This document shows positions 49,489-58,122 of a stretch of DNA of 64,000 bases, piece by piece; positions within the stretch are counted from its first letter, which is position 1, and each line of letters opens with the position of its first letter. The notes under the pieces are model-generated. The model was not told the origin of the DNA, did no database searches, and saw only the letters and a program-made list of their open reading frames with translations. Source of the DNA: Falsiroseomonas algicola. GTDB taxonomy: Bacteria; Pseudomonadota; Alphaproteobacteria; Acetobacterales; Acetobacteraceae. The translations under genes and the position numbers were made by a program. The stretch covers positions 229,457-293,456 of the forward strand of contig NZ_JAAIKB010000007.1 in NCBI RefSeq assembly GCF_011040385.1. The letters are read 5' to 3'.

Positions 49489-50340
49489 TCAGAAGCCGGC
49501 ACACTGCGACACGGCGCGCCAGGCCGCGTTCGACCCGTTCAGGGCGTAGCGGAGACGCTCACCGCCGGGAAGGCTGACCTCGAAGTCACGCCCATTGGCA
49601 AAGGCGTCGGATGAGCCCGGCTCGTTGGGCGGGTCCATCATCGTCGCGGTCGCGTTGCCGTCCGCGATGGCGCTCTGGGCGTTGTCGGGGCCGAGACCCC
49701 AGGGCACCACCCTGATCTCGCCCCGCAGCCCCAGCAGCGCCGCGCCGCTGAAGCGCAGGCCGGTATCCGCGATATTCTGGTTGCCGGGGCTCGGCTTCGC
49801 GGCGAGGAAGGCCAGGGCGCTGCCATCGGGGTAGCGGCGTTCCACCTCGCACCGCCAGCGACCGCCACCCTCCAGCCGCGACAGGGTCCAGGGGCCAACC
49901 TGTCGGGTGGATACGACACGCATGGCAGGGTCGGCGCCTTTCGAGGCCGCCACCGGAGCGGGAGCCGCGGCCTCGGCCGCCGGAAGGTTACGGAAGGCCG
50001 CCGGTCGCTGGCCTGGCTGCCAGGCGCAGACGCGGATGGCGCGCACCTCGCCCCAGCACGCGCCGTCGCGGCGCACATCGGCGACGCCCGGCGGCTCCCC
50101 GGAAGCGGGGTCCTGGTAGCTGGCCCGGCCGAGGCGTGACCCGGGGTCAACCATCACCTGGGCCACCCGGCTGCCGAGCGTGACGGTGAAGTCACCGTTG
50201 GGGGCGGCCTCGAAGTTGCACTCGCCGTTGATGAGGGTGCGGCCCTCGATCTGCACCAGGCAATCCGCCGGCCTTGCGGCCGCGACAGCGGGCAGGAGAA
50301 GGCCCGCGACCAGCGCGGCGGCAGCCATGGTTGCACGCAT
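49489..50340 (-). CDS. Exported protein of unknown function, six cysteines
   Basis: The 283-residue product has a clear signal peptide (MRATMAAAALVAGLLLPAVAAA). The mature chain has about six cysteines, including DCLVQIEGRTLINGEC near its start and GACWGEVRAIRVCAW, suggesting disulfides in the periplasm. An Ala/Pro linker at about 120-135 splits two domains. I do not recognise a family. The ATG is preceded by AAGGGAA. The gene lies 31 bp upstream of the DUF4424-like gene in the same direction. Confidence 0.65.
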   Translation of the reverse strand: MRATMAAAALVAGLLLPAVAAARPADCLVQIEGRTLINGECNFEAAPNGDFTVTLGSRVAQVMVDPGSRLGRASYQDPASGEPPGVADVRRDGACWGEVRAIRVCAWQPGQRPAAFRNLPAAEAAAPAPVAASKGADPAMRVVSTRQVGPWTLSRLEGGGRWRCEVERRYPDGSALAFLAAKPSPGNQNIADTGLRFSGAALLGLRGEIRVVPWGLGPDNAQSAIADGNATATMMDPPNEPGSSDAFANGRDFEVSLPGGERLRYALNGSNAAWRAVSQCAGF

Positions 50341-50441
50341 CGACTGGTTCCCTTCTCGAGTGGTGATCGGCGCCCTGCGCGACCGGACGCGCCGATGGAG
50401 CAGGGGCGCGCCATGACGGGGCCGGCGAGGAGAGGGCCCCG

Positions 50442-50813
50442 TCACTGGAGGTATCGCTTCTCGCCGAAGGGGGTGAGGTAGTAGCGGCCGCCGCGGTCCG
50501 AGCAGGGGGTCGCCGGCGTGCAGCGTTGGGCCTGGGGGCGCTGCGCCGGGGCCGGCATGCGGCCGACCTGCGCCCGCCTCAGGCATTCGAGGCGGGCAGC
50601 AGGATCGCTCTGGCTGGAACAGCCGGGACCGAATGGATTGGCGGGAGGCGGCCTCTGCAGCCCCGCACATCGGAACCGCTCGGCCGGATCGCGCAGGCTC
50701 GCGCAATGCTGGGGGATCTGCGCCGCCGCAGGCATCCACCAGAGCAGGCCCGCGGCCAGCGCCATCGCCGTGGGCAGGGCCGGACCGGGAAGCATCCACC
50801 GCAAGGTCCGCAT
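50442..50813 (-). CDS. Small exported cysteine-motif protein of unknown function
   Basis: The 123-residue protein has a signal peptide ending about MPAAA (residue 31). The mature part carries two similar cysteine units: CASLRDPAERFRC and CSSQSDPAARLEC, that is C-x-S-x2-DPA-x-R-x2-C. A third pair sits in CTPATPCSD before the aromatic C-terminus YYLTPFGEKRYLQ. I know no family with this pattern. It starts 2 bases after the stop of the upstream gene, so both are surely cotranscribed. Confidence 0.6.
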   Translation of the reverse strand: MRTLRWMLPGPALPTAMALAAGLLWWMPAAAQIPQHCASLRDPAERFRCAGLQRPPPANPFGPGCSSQSDPAARLECLRRAQVGRMPAPAQRPQAQRCTPATPCSDRGGRYYLTPFGEKRYLQ

Positions 50814-50815
50814 CC

Positions 50816-51364
50816 TCAGCCATGCCCCATGGCGCGGTGGGTACAATTCTCGACCTCGACGATGATGTCCTGCATCGAGGCATTGCCGAGCGCATAGTCG
50901 AAGTTTCGGCTTCCCACCTGCAGCTTGATCCGGCCGCGGATGCGCAGCACGGCCTCCATGCTCCGGGTGTCGATCCGGGCACTGACGCGCTGGCCGTTGG
51001 TGGTGGCGTCGAAGCTGAACGTGCCGGCGGGCGTGTCGAGGAGCCGGAGGAACAGGCGGCCATTCACCGGGACCGCCGGCGTGCTGATGTTGTAGACGTG
51101 GTCGCGGTTCCAGGAGATGCGGAGCGGCCCGGCGCTGGAGGTGATATGCGCCGCGCACCGGTTGAAGCGGCCGTTCTCGTCGATCCGGAGGATCTGCGCC
51201 GCGCCTTTCTGGCCCTGCCTCACCTCGCGATACTGCGCCACCGCCGTGCCTGGCAGCGCGGCGAGGCCGCTGGCCGCGATGACGAGCAGTCGATGGCGCC
51301 AGGGGCGCGCACGCGGCAGCGGAATGGGCACGGCGCCGATCTCCACGGGAGGCGTCTGACACAC
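50816..51364 (-). CDS. Exported protein of unknown function, beta-rich
   Basis: The 182-residue protein has an N-terminal hydrophobic segment (HRLLVIAASGLAALPGTAVAQ, about 24-44) that looks like a signal peptide after a long polar start. The mature part alternates short strands (FNRCAAHITSSAGPLRISW, TFSFDATTNGQRVSARID) and holds two cysteines. No family is recognised. The first start is GTG 51364; a GTG at 51346 would give a more usual signal length. It is followed at once by the cysteine-motif gene. Confidence 0.6.
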   Translation of the reverse strand: MCQTPPVEIGAVPIPLPRARPWRHRLLVIAASGLAALPGTAVAQYREVRQGQKGAAQILRIDENGRFNRCAAHITSSAGPLRISWNRDHVYNISTPAVPVNGRLFLRLLDTPAGTFSFDATTNGQRVSARIDTRSMEAVLRIRGRIKLQVGSRNFDYALGNASMQDIIVEVENCTHRAMGHG

Positions 51365-51484
51365 TGACGAAGGTCACCAACGTGGCCCGCCGTGCGGGCG
51401 GAACGTGTCAGAGGCGTCATCACCCATCAACTCGAAATCGATGCTTTGTCTGATAAGTTAAACGAAATTCACGGAACTCCGTGG

Positions 51485-52018
51485 TCAGTCGCCGGTCCGC
51501 CGATAGACTGCGATCACGTGCCGGTTGGTGTTGCCCTGCCTGGCAAGGGCTTCGAGGACCTGCCTTGTCATCGCCGGGTTTCGCATCGTGATGCCGGTCG
51601 GCGATTGGCCGATCTGCACGGCGGCGGCGAATTGCGCCGGCACGGCGCTCGCATTGCTGCCGAATGCCTGCTCGAACAGGACGATGGTGTCCCCGGAGAA
51701 CAGCGCGAAGGCGTATTGGTGCGACCCGCTGCCCGAGGGGAGCGACTGCACGATCATCGCCGGCGAACCGGCCACGCCGTAAAATCGGATCCGGATCGGC
51801 TGGGCGTTTCGGCCGCTTGAAAGGGCGGAGTAGAGACCGCCCGATTCCGTGACGCGGTATTCCTGGTCGGAGAGCACTTCCACATACTGCCCGGGCAGCA
51901 GCGCCGTCACGGGACTCGCCTGGGTGGACAGGTCGAGGCTCGATTGCAGGCAGCCAGGAAGCAGCGTCAGCCCGGCCAGGAGCAGCATCGCCCGAAGAGT
52001 CGTCATGGCCCGTTCCAT
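51485..52018 (-). CDS. Small lipoprotein of unknown function
   Basis: The 177-residue product has a lipoprotein signal: LLLAGLTLLPGC with the lipobox cysteine around residue 22. The mature chain (VEVLSDQEYRVTESGGLY, FALFSGDTIVLFEQAFGS) is not recognised. ATG 52018 follows GGGGAA by five bases; ATG 52006 would also give a full signal peptide. It is first in a set of five minus-strand genes for exported proteins, with 120 bp of lower-GC spacer after it. Confidence 0.62.
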   Translation of the reverse strand: MERAMTTLRAMLLLAGLTLLPGCLQSSLDLSTQASPVTALLPGQYVEVLSDQEYRVTESGGLYSALSSGRNAQPIRIRFYGVAGSPAMIVQSLPSGSGSHQYAFALFSGDTIVLFEQAFGSNASAVPAQFAAAVQIGQSPTGITMRNPAMTRQVLEALARQGNTNRHVIAVYRRTGD

Positions 52019-52233
52019 TCCAGTTCCCCGCCCGGCATCCGCCACGCCGCGCACAGGCTTCGGTGGCGCCATGGCAGGAATGCGGCACGATCCGGAAGAA
52101 TCCGGCGCCTGCCGGAACGGCGAGGCTGGGCTCGCGCTGGGATGATGCGGCGCATGCAACGCCGCGCCCAGCGCCAACCCATGCGCCGCGCGGTTGATCA
52201 GCACCATTCCCACCTAGTCCGACGGCGCGGGGG

Positions 52234-52260
52234 TTGGCGGCCCCCATGCCCGATGCTATT
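52234..52260 (+). promoter_or_regulatory. Possible promoter of tRNA-Pro
   Basis: TTGGCG (52234-52239) and GCTATT (52255-52260) precede the tRNA by 12 bases. Spacing is 15 bases, short of ideal, so this is tentative. Confidence 0.35.
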
Positions 52261-52271
52261 GCCCCCGCAGT

Positions 52272-52348
52272 CGGAGCGTAGCGCAGTCTGGTAGCGCATC
52301 AGTCTGGGGGACTGGGGGTCGTGGGTTCGAATCCCGCCGCTCCGACCA
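52272..52348 (+). tRNA. tRNA-Pro (anticodon GGG)
   Basis: The 77-base gene includes CCA (52346-52348). The acceptor arms CGGAGCG (52272-52278) and CGCTCCG (52338-52344) pair perfectly. The D-arm begins GCGCAGTCTGGTAGCGC and the T-loop is GGTTCGAATCC. The anticodon arm TCAGT / ACTGG encloses the loop CTGGGGG with anticodon GGG at 52306-52308, reading CCC and CCU. It closely resembles E. coli tRNA-Pro(GGG). Confidence 0.97.
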
Positions 52349-52363
52349 TCCTGAGATCCGTCA

Positions 52364-52411
52364 GGAATCAAGAAGGCCACGCGGGGCAGCCCGCGTGGCC
52401 TTCTTGATTCC
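52364..52411. terminator. Perfect 22-bp hairpin between tRNA-Pro and the convergent TPR gene
   Basis: The arms 52364-52385 and 52390-52411 are perfectly complementary over 22 bp with the tetraloop GCAG. The distal arm contains CTTCTTGATT, giving a short T-rich edge. Placed between convergent genes, it should end the tRNA transcript and the tad transcript alike. Confidence 0.8.
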
Positions 52412-52422
52412 AGGGCGCCGGT

Positions 52423-53256
52423 TCAGTTGCCGGCGCCACCCTCCCGCGGGATGGCGCGCAGCGTGGCGGGTTGCAGCAGCAGGGCGCTCGCCTCGGCCTC
52501 CGGCGCCGTGGCCAGCCATTCGGCAAAGCTCTTGAACTCCAGCGCCAGCGCCTCCGCATCCGTCCCCGCGGCATCGCGGCGCAGCAGGCGCACGACCCGC
52601 GCATGTTCCCCCCGCGCGGCCAGGATCAGCGCCAGGTTGTGGCGCGCGCGCTGGGGCGCATCGGCCTCCCGCTCCGCCGGCGCCAGCGTCCGCTCGGCCT
52701 CCGGCAGGCGCTTGGCCAGAAGCAGGGACACCGCCTGGTTGCTGCGGATGGTCCAGTCATTCGGCGCGGCCGTGCGGGCCTGGCGATAGGCGTCCTGCGC
52801 GCGCGCCGTGTCGCCCAGCATGTCGAAGGTCAGCGCCAGCCCGGCATGGGCGCCGGCATGACGGGGGGCGATGCCGCGGGCGCTGGTGAAGGCGGCCTCG
52901 GCCGCCGCCAGGTTGCCGGCGCGGAGATGCATGGTGCCGAGCCGCACCAGCCGCTCCGGCGTGCTGCCATCCAGGTCGATCACCCGTTGCAGCGCGGCGG
53001 AGGCCTCCGCATGCAGGCCGGCAGCCTCCGCCGCATCGGCGAGCCTCGCCTGGGCGATCCGGTCACCCGGGCTCGCCTGCGCCGCGGCGCGAAGCTGGTC
53101 CAGCGGCCGCGGCGCCGGGACGGCAGGGGCCTGCGGACGGGCCGTGAGCGGATTCGGCACGCGCCCGCATCCGGCCACCGTGGCAACGCAGGCCAGCGCC
53201 ACCAGCGCGACGCGGGTGGCCTGGATCAGGCGCGGGCGGGAAGCGGGGGCACGCAT
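52423..53256 (-). CDS. tadD: TadD-like TPR lipoprotein of the Tad locus
   Basis: TadD-type lipoproteins help assemble the Tad secretin. The 277-residue form has a lipoprotein signal with lipobox TVAGC near residue 30 and then tetratricopeptide repeats from about 55 to 210 (RLVRLGTMHLRAGNLAAAEAAF, HAGLALTFDMLGDTARAQDAYRQA-type units). An in-frame ATG at 53340 has a good GAGGG box seven bases upstream and would add 28 residues before the signal; signal length favours 53256, the RBS favours 53340. It is the last gene of the locus, ending at the convergent hairpin. Confidence 0.75.
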   Translation of the reverse strand: MRAPASRPRLIQATRVALVALACVATVAGCGRVPNPLTARPQAPAVPAPRPLDQLRAAAQASPGDRIAQARLADAAEAAGLHAEASAALQRVIDLDGSTPERLVRLGTMHLRAGNLAAAEAAFTSARGIAPRHAGAHAGLALTFDMLGDTARAQDAYRQARTAAPNDWTIRSNQAVSLLLAKRLPEAERTLAPAEREADAPQRARHNLALILAARGEHARVVRLLRRDAAGTDAEALALEFKSFAEWLATAPEAEASALLLQPATLRAIPREGGAGN

Positions 53257-53378
53257 GGGCGGGGGAGAGTCTCCGTCGCTGGACTCCGCGGCGCGGCATG
53301 GCCCGGTCTCCGCCGGACCTTGCCGTGGGGGGGTGCGCATCACAAGACCCTCGAGCAGGCACGGTGCGAAGGGCAGCA

Positions 53379-55196
53379 TCACTGCGTGATCCTGAGGTTC
53401 GTGAGTTCGTTGGCAATGAGCTGGAAGGTCGGTCGCAACTGGTCGGGTTGAGTCACCAGGTAGTAGTTCGACGTCGCCGTGGCGCAGTTCTGGTAGAGGT
53501 TGCGCGTCGCGGTGCTGACCGAGCCGGAGGTGTTCACCACCATCGTGTAGATCATGATGCCGTTGTTCTTGATGGTCGTGCACAGCGCGGCGAGGCGGCT
53601 GTTGAGCTCCGTCGTGGCGGCCGAGTTGGTCGTGATGGTGCTGCCCAGCCGGCGATCCGCCAGCCGCCCGTAGCCCGTGTAGTCCGCATTGTTCGCTATC
53701 ACCGGCCCGCCGGCGGCGACACTGACGGTGCCGGAGGAGGGGCAGGCCACCGGCTGCACCGGCATGGAGGGACCGGGGGCGGCGAATCCGGCGCCCGAAT
53801 TCGGGAAGGAATTGCTGTTGGTGGAAGTGATGCTGCAATCGCCGGGATAGCCGTTCGGCGAATCGAACCAGTTCTGGTCGCCATCCGTCATCATCACGAT
53901 GACCTTGCGCATGTAGGGCGTGTTGTAGGCCAGCGGCAGCGACGTCGCCTGGTTGTCGGGTGCCGGGCCGAGGTTCCAGGTGCTGCGCCAGCGCGGGCTC
54001 AACGTCCACCAGCCCGCCAGCAGGCCGAGATTGCCCATGGTGCCACCACGGTTCGTGGCCCGCATGCTCTGGATGGTGTCGAGCACCGCCGTCTTGCTGG
54101 TCGAGAGCGGCAGCACGGGGGTGGAGGGGCAGCCGACATTCGGGCCGACCTGGTAGCTGCCACGATAGGCGTGCCAGGATTCGGTGATGGCATCGGTGCC
54201 GGTCGTGGTCGCGTTCCAGAGTCGCCGCGCCCAGTCATTGTCGCCCGGCACCCGGTTGCCATTGCGCGTGTAGATGCCGAGCGTGGACGGGTAGTAGAAC
54301 GGCCGGAACGGGTATTCGGAGGGCGTGTAGTCGTTGCGGTCGCCATCGCTCGGCGCCCCGCTGTAGCCCACGCGGGCCTCCACGCATCCCCACCACGTCG
54401 TCGGCGTGAAGTTCGCGTTCAGACTGGCGCGCGACGTCGCATCCAGCCAGGAGGTGCGCGTGGGCCCCAGGTTGACGGTGGTGGTGAAGGGCACGACGGA
54501 GACGTAGAGGTTCTTCTGCGTCTCGTTGTTGCCGAAGACGATGTTGACCAAATCCGCCGCCGCCACCCGCATCAGGTCGGCATTGTTGTTGGCGGCCGTG
54601 ATGGTCTGGTTCGAGCTGCGCGGGATCGTCGTGATCCGGCAATTGGTCGTGGTGCGGTTCGACGGCAGGGTGCAGTTCGTGTCCATCGACCCGGTGATGT
54701 CGAGCACCAGCGCCAGTTCCAGCCCGGTATTCGCGCGCTGCGCACGCGCCTGCGCGCGCATGGTGAAATTCTCGATGCCGATGACGCGGGCGAAGGTCGT
54801 CGGCAGTTGCGCGCTCGCCGTGACCTGGAAGGTCTGCTGGTCCACCGCCGTCAGCGTCTCCAGCCGCACGGAGGAATCGAGGAAGCTGGTCCAGGACTGC
54901 GTCAGCCCGCTCGCCGCCGTCCAGCCGGACGTCTTCACCGACATGTTGGCCCAGAACAGGGCGGAAACCTCATTGTCCCGGCTGGTCGCCGTGTTGGCGA
55001 TGTTGCGCGCGCCGGCCAGCGCCGCGGCATCCAGCGCGGCGGTCAGGCGGGAATAGACCAGCCAGGCGCGCATGCCATCGACCGCGACGGCCACCATGCC
55101 GGTCAGCGGCACCATCATCAGCCCGACCAGCACCGCGAGGTTGGCGCGGCGATCGGCGCGGAGCGTGCGAAACAGCCGCGCCATCACGCCGGGCAT
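53379..55196 (-). CDS. TadG-like pilus assembly protein with VWA domain
   Basis: The 605-residue protein starts with the TadG/TadE-type membrane segment (RRANLAVLVGLMMVPLTGMVAVAVDG, about 16-41) followed by a pseudopilin-like helix. A von Willebrand A domain begins with the MIDAS motif LVLDITGSMD near residue 160 and continues to VVNTSGSVS near the end, with a long Asn/Thr/Ser-rich insertion between. Such proteins sit at the envelope and may help pilus assembly or adhesion. It overlaps the upstream TadE-like stop; ATG 55184 (TGATG overlap) is an alternative start. Confidence 0.83.
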   Translation of the reverse strand: MPGVMARLFRTLRADRRANLAVLVGLMMVPLTGMVAVAVDGMRAWLVYSRLTAALDAAALAGARNIANTATSRDNEVSALFWANMSVKTSGWTAASGLTQSWTSFLDSSVRLETLTAVDQQTFQVTASAQLPTTFARVIGIENFTMRAQARAQRANTGLELALVLDITGSMDTNCTLPSNRTTTNCRITTIPRSSNQTITAANNNADLMRVAAADLVNIVFGNNETQKNLYVSVVPFTTTVNLGPTRTSWLDATSRASLNANFTPTTWWGCVEARVGYSGAPSDGDRNDYTPSEYPFRPFYYPSTLGIYTRNGNRVPGDNDWARRLWNATTTGTDAITESWHAYRGSYQVGPNVGCPSTPVLPLSTSKTAVLDTIQSMRATNRGGTMGNLGLLAGWWTLSPRWRSTWNLGPAPDNQATSLPLAYNTPYMRKVIVMMTDGDQNWFDSPNGYPGDCSITSTNSNSFPNSGAGFAAPGPSMPVQPVACPSSGTVSVAAGGPVIANNADYTGYGRLADRRLGSTITTNSAATTELNSRLAALCTTIKNNGIMIYTMVVNTSGSVSTATRNLYQNCATATSNYYLVTQPDQLRPTFQLIANELTNLRITQ

Positions 55197-55777
55197 CCCC
55201 CGGTCAGGGTGCTGAGGGTGCCGATGCGCGGCCGGATCAGCGCATAGGTCCGGATGGGGCCGGGATCCGGCACCGTGAAGCCGAGGACCTGGGTCAGCGT
55301 CGCCAGCTTCACCAGGATCTGCCAGGGCCGCGTGCCGTTGATGACCTCCACCACCACCAGCGTCTGGCCGCTCGGCACCACCAGGCCGTTGGGCAGCGTG
55401 GTCTGCCCCGCCACATTCGCCGGCAGGCTCGAATCGCCCTTGCTGCAGGACCAGGCGACGCGATTGCCGGAACCGGTGTTGCTGACGACGGAGAGGACCG
55501 TGCGCGCGCGCGAATTCGCATTGCCTGTCGCCGAATTGGCGGGGATCGGGGAAGCGATGGTATTCGCGGCGTCGAACAGCTGGCTCACCACCGCCGTCGT
55601 CATCGTCTCGTATTGCGAGGCGATGCTGGCGATCTCCATCGCGGTGCGGTCGAGCCGGTACCAGGTGCGCATGTAGAGCAGCGACTCCGCCACGCCGACG
55701 AACAGCACGAGCAGCACCGGCAGGGCGAGCGCGAATTCGATCGACGCGAAGCCCGCGCGCCCGTCATCGGATCGCAT
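55184..55777 (-). CDS. TadE/TadF-like pseudopilin, copy 1
   Basis: The 197-residue protein has the pseudopilin N-terminus: a short polar head, GFASIEFALALPVLLVLFVGVAESLLY with the conserved glutamate, then a variable exported domain with two cysteines (SCSKGD and GGCPA). TadE and TadF are processed by the prepilin peptidase and required for Flp pili. The start was set at ATG 55777, overlapping the upstream gene by 14 bp. The frame stays open upstream, but that part is not family-like. Confidence 0.82.
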   Translation of the reverse strand: MRSDDGRAGFASIEFALALPVLLVLFVGVAESLLYMRTWYRLDRTAMEIASIASQYETMTTAVVSQLFDAANTIASPIPANSATGNANSRARTVLSVVSNTGSGNRVAWSCSKGDSSLPANVAGQTTLPNGLVVPSGQTLVVVEVINGTRPWQILVKLATLTQVLGFTVPDPGPIRTYALIRPRIGTLSTLTGGCPA

Positions 55778-56249
55778 AGGGCTCGTTGCGCGTGACCACG
55801 CTGGTCGTGTGGCGGAACAGCCCATTCGGCACCAGGCTGCGGCCGACCGGCGTCAGCGCGTTCGACTGGTAGGTGATGCGGTAGCGCACGATCTGCCCGG
55901 CATTGCCGAGGCCCGCGGTGCCGCTGCCGTTCAGCGTGGAGATGGAGGAGAAGGCCTCCGTCACCACCGTCAGATTGGTGGCGACGATCGGCATGCCCGA
56001 GGATTGCGCGATCACCCGCGCCACATACTGCGAATTGCTCAGCCCCGAGGGCGCCGACTGCCCGGTGGAGGCCCAGCGCGCCGCGACGCGCGTGCCGTGA
56101 TCGAGCCCCGCGCCGATGGCCAGCTGCCAGGCGATCTCCATCGTCATGGTGACCAGCGTGAGGAACACCGGCGTCAGCAGCGCGAATTCCAGCGCATAGG
56201 CGCCGCGATTGCCGAGCCGCGGCAGCAGGGAACGCAGACGCCTCACCAT
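55764..56249 (-). CDS. TadE-like pseudopilin, copy 2
   Basis: The 161-residue protein has NRGAYALEFALLTPVFLTLVTMTMEIAWQ, a classic TadE transmembrane motif with the glutamate of the processing site, then GAGLDHGTRVAARWA. It overlaps tadC by 7 bp and the next TadE-like gene by 14 bp. The pair likely forms the TadE-TadF combination. Confidence 0.85.
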   Translation of the reverse strand: MVRRLRSLLPRLGNRGAYALEFALLTPVFLTLVTMTMEIAWQLAIGAGLDHGTRVAARWASTGQSAPSGLSNSQYVARVIAQSSGMPIVATNLTVVTEAFSSISTLNGSGTAGLGNAGQIVRYRITYQSNALTPVGRSLVPNGLFRHTTSVVTRNEPYAIR

Positions 56250-57169
56250 GAGCGCAGCACCTGGAGAATGGCGGGGCCGCCGACCACGAGGAACAGCGTC
56301 GGCAGGATGAAGACGATCATCGGCACGGTCAGCAGCACCGGCAGTCGCGCGGCCCGCGCCTCGAACCGCGTCAACTGCTCGCCGCGCATCTCATGCGACA
56401 GTGTGCGCAGCGCCACGGTGATGGGCGTGCCGAATTGCAGCGACTGCGCCAGCATGACGGCGACGCGGCGCATGACATCCAGCCGCGTGCGCTCCGCCAT
56501 GTTCATCAGCGCGGCGCGGCGATCGGCCAGGATGCGAAGTTCGCTGCCGCAGAGGGACAACTCGGCAGCGATGGAGCGGTTGGCGGGCGCGATCTCCACC
56601 GCGACGCGGTCGATCGCGCCTTCCAGCGACAGGCCCGCTTCCGTGCAGATCACCATCAGGTCCAGCGCATCCGGCAGGCCCTGTTCCAGCTCCTTCAGGT
56701 AGCGCTTGCGCAGCCGCTTGGCGACGAAGTCCGGGATCAGCATGCCGGCGACCGCCGCCATCGCCAGCAGCATGCCCTTCATGGGCTGCTGCACCTCCGC
56801 CACCGTCACCAGCACGAAGACGAAGAGGGGCACGGCGACCAGCATCACGATCTTGGCGCCGAGGAAGACCGGCAGCGCGCCGCTGCTGCGGAAGCCCGCG
56901 GCGGAGAGCGTCTGTTCGAGGTCCGCGACCGTGCGGGGGGAGAGGATGCCCGCCCGCGTCAGCGCGGAGCCGAGATGCCCGAAGCCCTGCAGCACCGCGC
57001 GGCGGAAAGACCAGGGCACCGCCACCTGGTCCACGCCGACGCTGCGCTGCACCGCCAGCAGCCGCATCGCGACGCGCTGCTCATCCCGCAGCGTGCGCGC
57101 CAGCACCAGCCCGACCAGGGCCAGCACCATGCCGGCCAGCAGCATGACGATGGCGAGTTCCCTCGTCAC
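56243..57169 (-). CDS. tadC: Tad pilus inner-membrane platform protein TadC
   Basis: The 308-residue protein belongs to the type II secretion F family; with TadB it forms the platform that couples the CpaF motor to pilin. Landmarks are the LPDALDLMVICTEAGLSLEGAIDRVA motif and C-terminal membrane helices ending LFLVVGGPAILQVLRSW. It starts at GTG in a GTGA overlap with tadB. Confidence 0.93.
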   Translation of the reverse strand: MTRELAIVMLLAGMVLALVGLVLARTLRDEQRVAMRLLAVQRSVGVDQVAVPWSFRRAVLQGFGHLGSALTRAGILSPRTVADLEQTLSAAGFRSSGALPVFLGAKIVMLVAVPLFVFVLVTVAEVQQPMKGMLLAMAAVAGMLIPDFVAKRLRKRYLKELEQGLPDALDLMVICTEAGLSLEGAIDRVAVEIAPANRSIAAELSLCGSELRILADRRAALMNMAERTRLDVMRRVAVMLAQSLQFGTPITVALRTLSHEMRGEQLTRFEARAARLPVLLTVPMIVFILPTLFLVVGGPAILQVLRSW

Positions 57170-58122
57170 GACAGCGACTTCCTGATGATGCCCTGCATGC
57201 TGAGGATGCCGAACAGCAGCATGCCGATGGCCAGCGCCAGGATGCGCTGGCCGCTCTCGTCATAGACCAGCACGGCGGCGTAGGAGGGGTTCAGCAGCGC
57301 GATCAGCCCGCCGGCGCCGAAGGGAAGCCCGGCCAGGATGGCGGCCGAGGTGCGGGCCTCCGACGCCAGCGCCAGGCCGCGGGCGCGCAGCGCCACGCGC
57401 TTGCGCACGACATCGGCCAGGTTCTCCAGCGTCTCCGACAACCCGCCGCCGGTCTGCGCCTGCAGCGACATGGCGGTGGAGAAGAAGCGGTATTCCGGCA
57501 CGCCATTCTTCAGCGCCGTCTCCTCCAGCGCCCGGTCGAAGGGCATGCCGATGGAAAGCCGGTCGGCGATCTTGCGGAACTCCTCCGCCGTCGGCATCGG
57601 CGCTTCCTTGGCGACGGTGCGCATCGCCTCCGTCGCCGGGATGCCGATCCGGGTCGCGCGGATGACGAGGCCGAGCGCATCGGGCAATTGCACGAAAAGC
57701 CGCCGGCGATGCTGGCCGTGGAAGCGCGCGAACATGGTGCGCGCGAGGAGGAGCCAGGCCGCCGGCATCGCGACCAGGATCGCATCCCCCGCGATGACCG
57801 CGACCATGCCGAGCCCGAGCCGCGCCGCCACCAGCGACAGCACCAGCACCAGCCACCAGGGCAGGGGATAGTGGTGGCGCAGTTCCGGCGCGATACCGAA
57901 CAGCGTGGCAGCCTTGGCCGCGAGGGGCGAGCGGGAGACCGCCTGCGACAGGCTCGGCCGCGTCGCGCGCACCGTCATGGTCTGGAGGTAGGGCGACACC
58001 ACCGCCGCCATGCGCGCCTGCCGCTTCTCCGCCCGGCTCAGCGCGGACAGGCCGAGCACCACGCCGATCGCCAGCGCGGCGAAGAGCACCCCGCCAACCA
58101 GGACCAGCGTGGCGGGTGTCAT
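57166..58122 (-). CDS. tadB: Tad pilus inner-membrane platform protein TadB
   Basis: The 318-residue T2SF-family partner of TadC has a membrane helix at the N-terminus, the cytoplasmic domain LPDALGLVIRATRIGIPATEAMRTVA and a block RFFSTAMSLQAQTGGGLSETLENLADVVRKR, and two C-terminal helices. It is ATGA-coupled to cpaF. Confidence 0.93.
   Translation of the reverse strand: MTPATLVLVGGVLFAALAIGVVLGLSALSRAEKRQARMAAVVSPYLQTMTVRATRPSLSQAVSRSPLAAKAATLFGIAPELRHHYPLPWWLVLVLSLVAARLGLGMVAVIAGDAILVAMPAAWLLLARTMFARFHGQHRRRLFVQLPDALGLVIRATRIGIPATEAMRTVAKEAPMPTAEEFRKIADRLSIGMPFDRALEETALKNGVPEYRFFSTAMSLQAQTGGGLSETLENLADVVRKRVALRARGLALASEARTSAAILAGLPFGAGGLIALLNPSYAAVLVYDESGQRILALAIGMLLFGILSMQGIIRKSLS

Noticed and set aside
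52272..52348. tRNA-Pro as integration site of a genomic island
   Set aside because: No integrase and no repeat of the tRNA 3' end is visible, and the unknown exported-protein genes lie on the 5' side of the tRNA, not on the side where islands usually insert.
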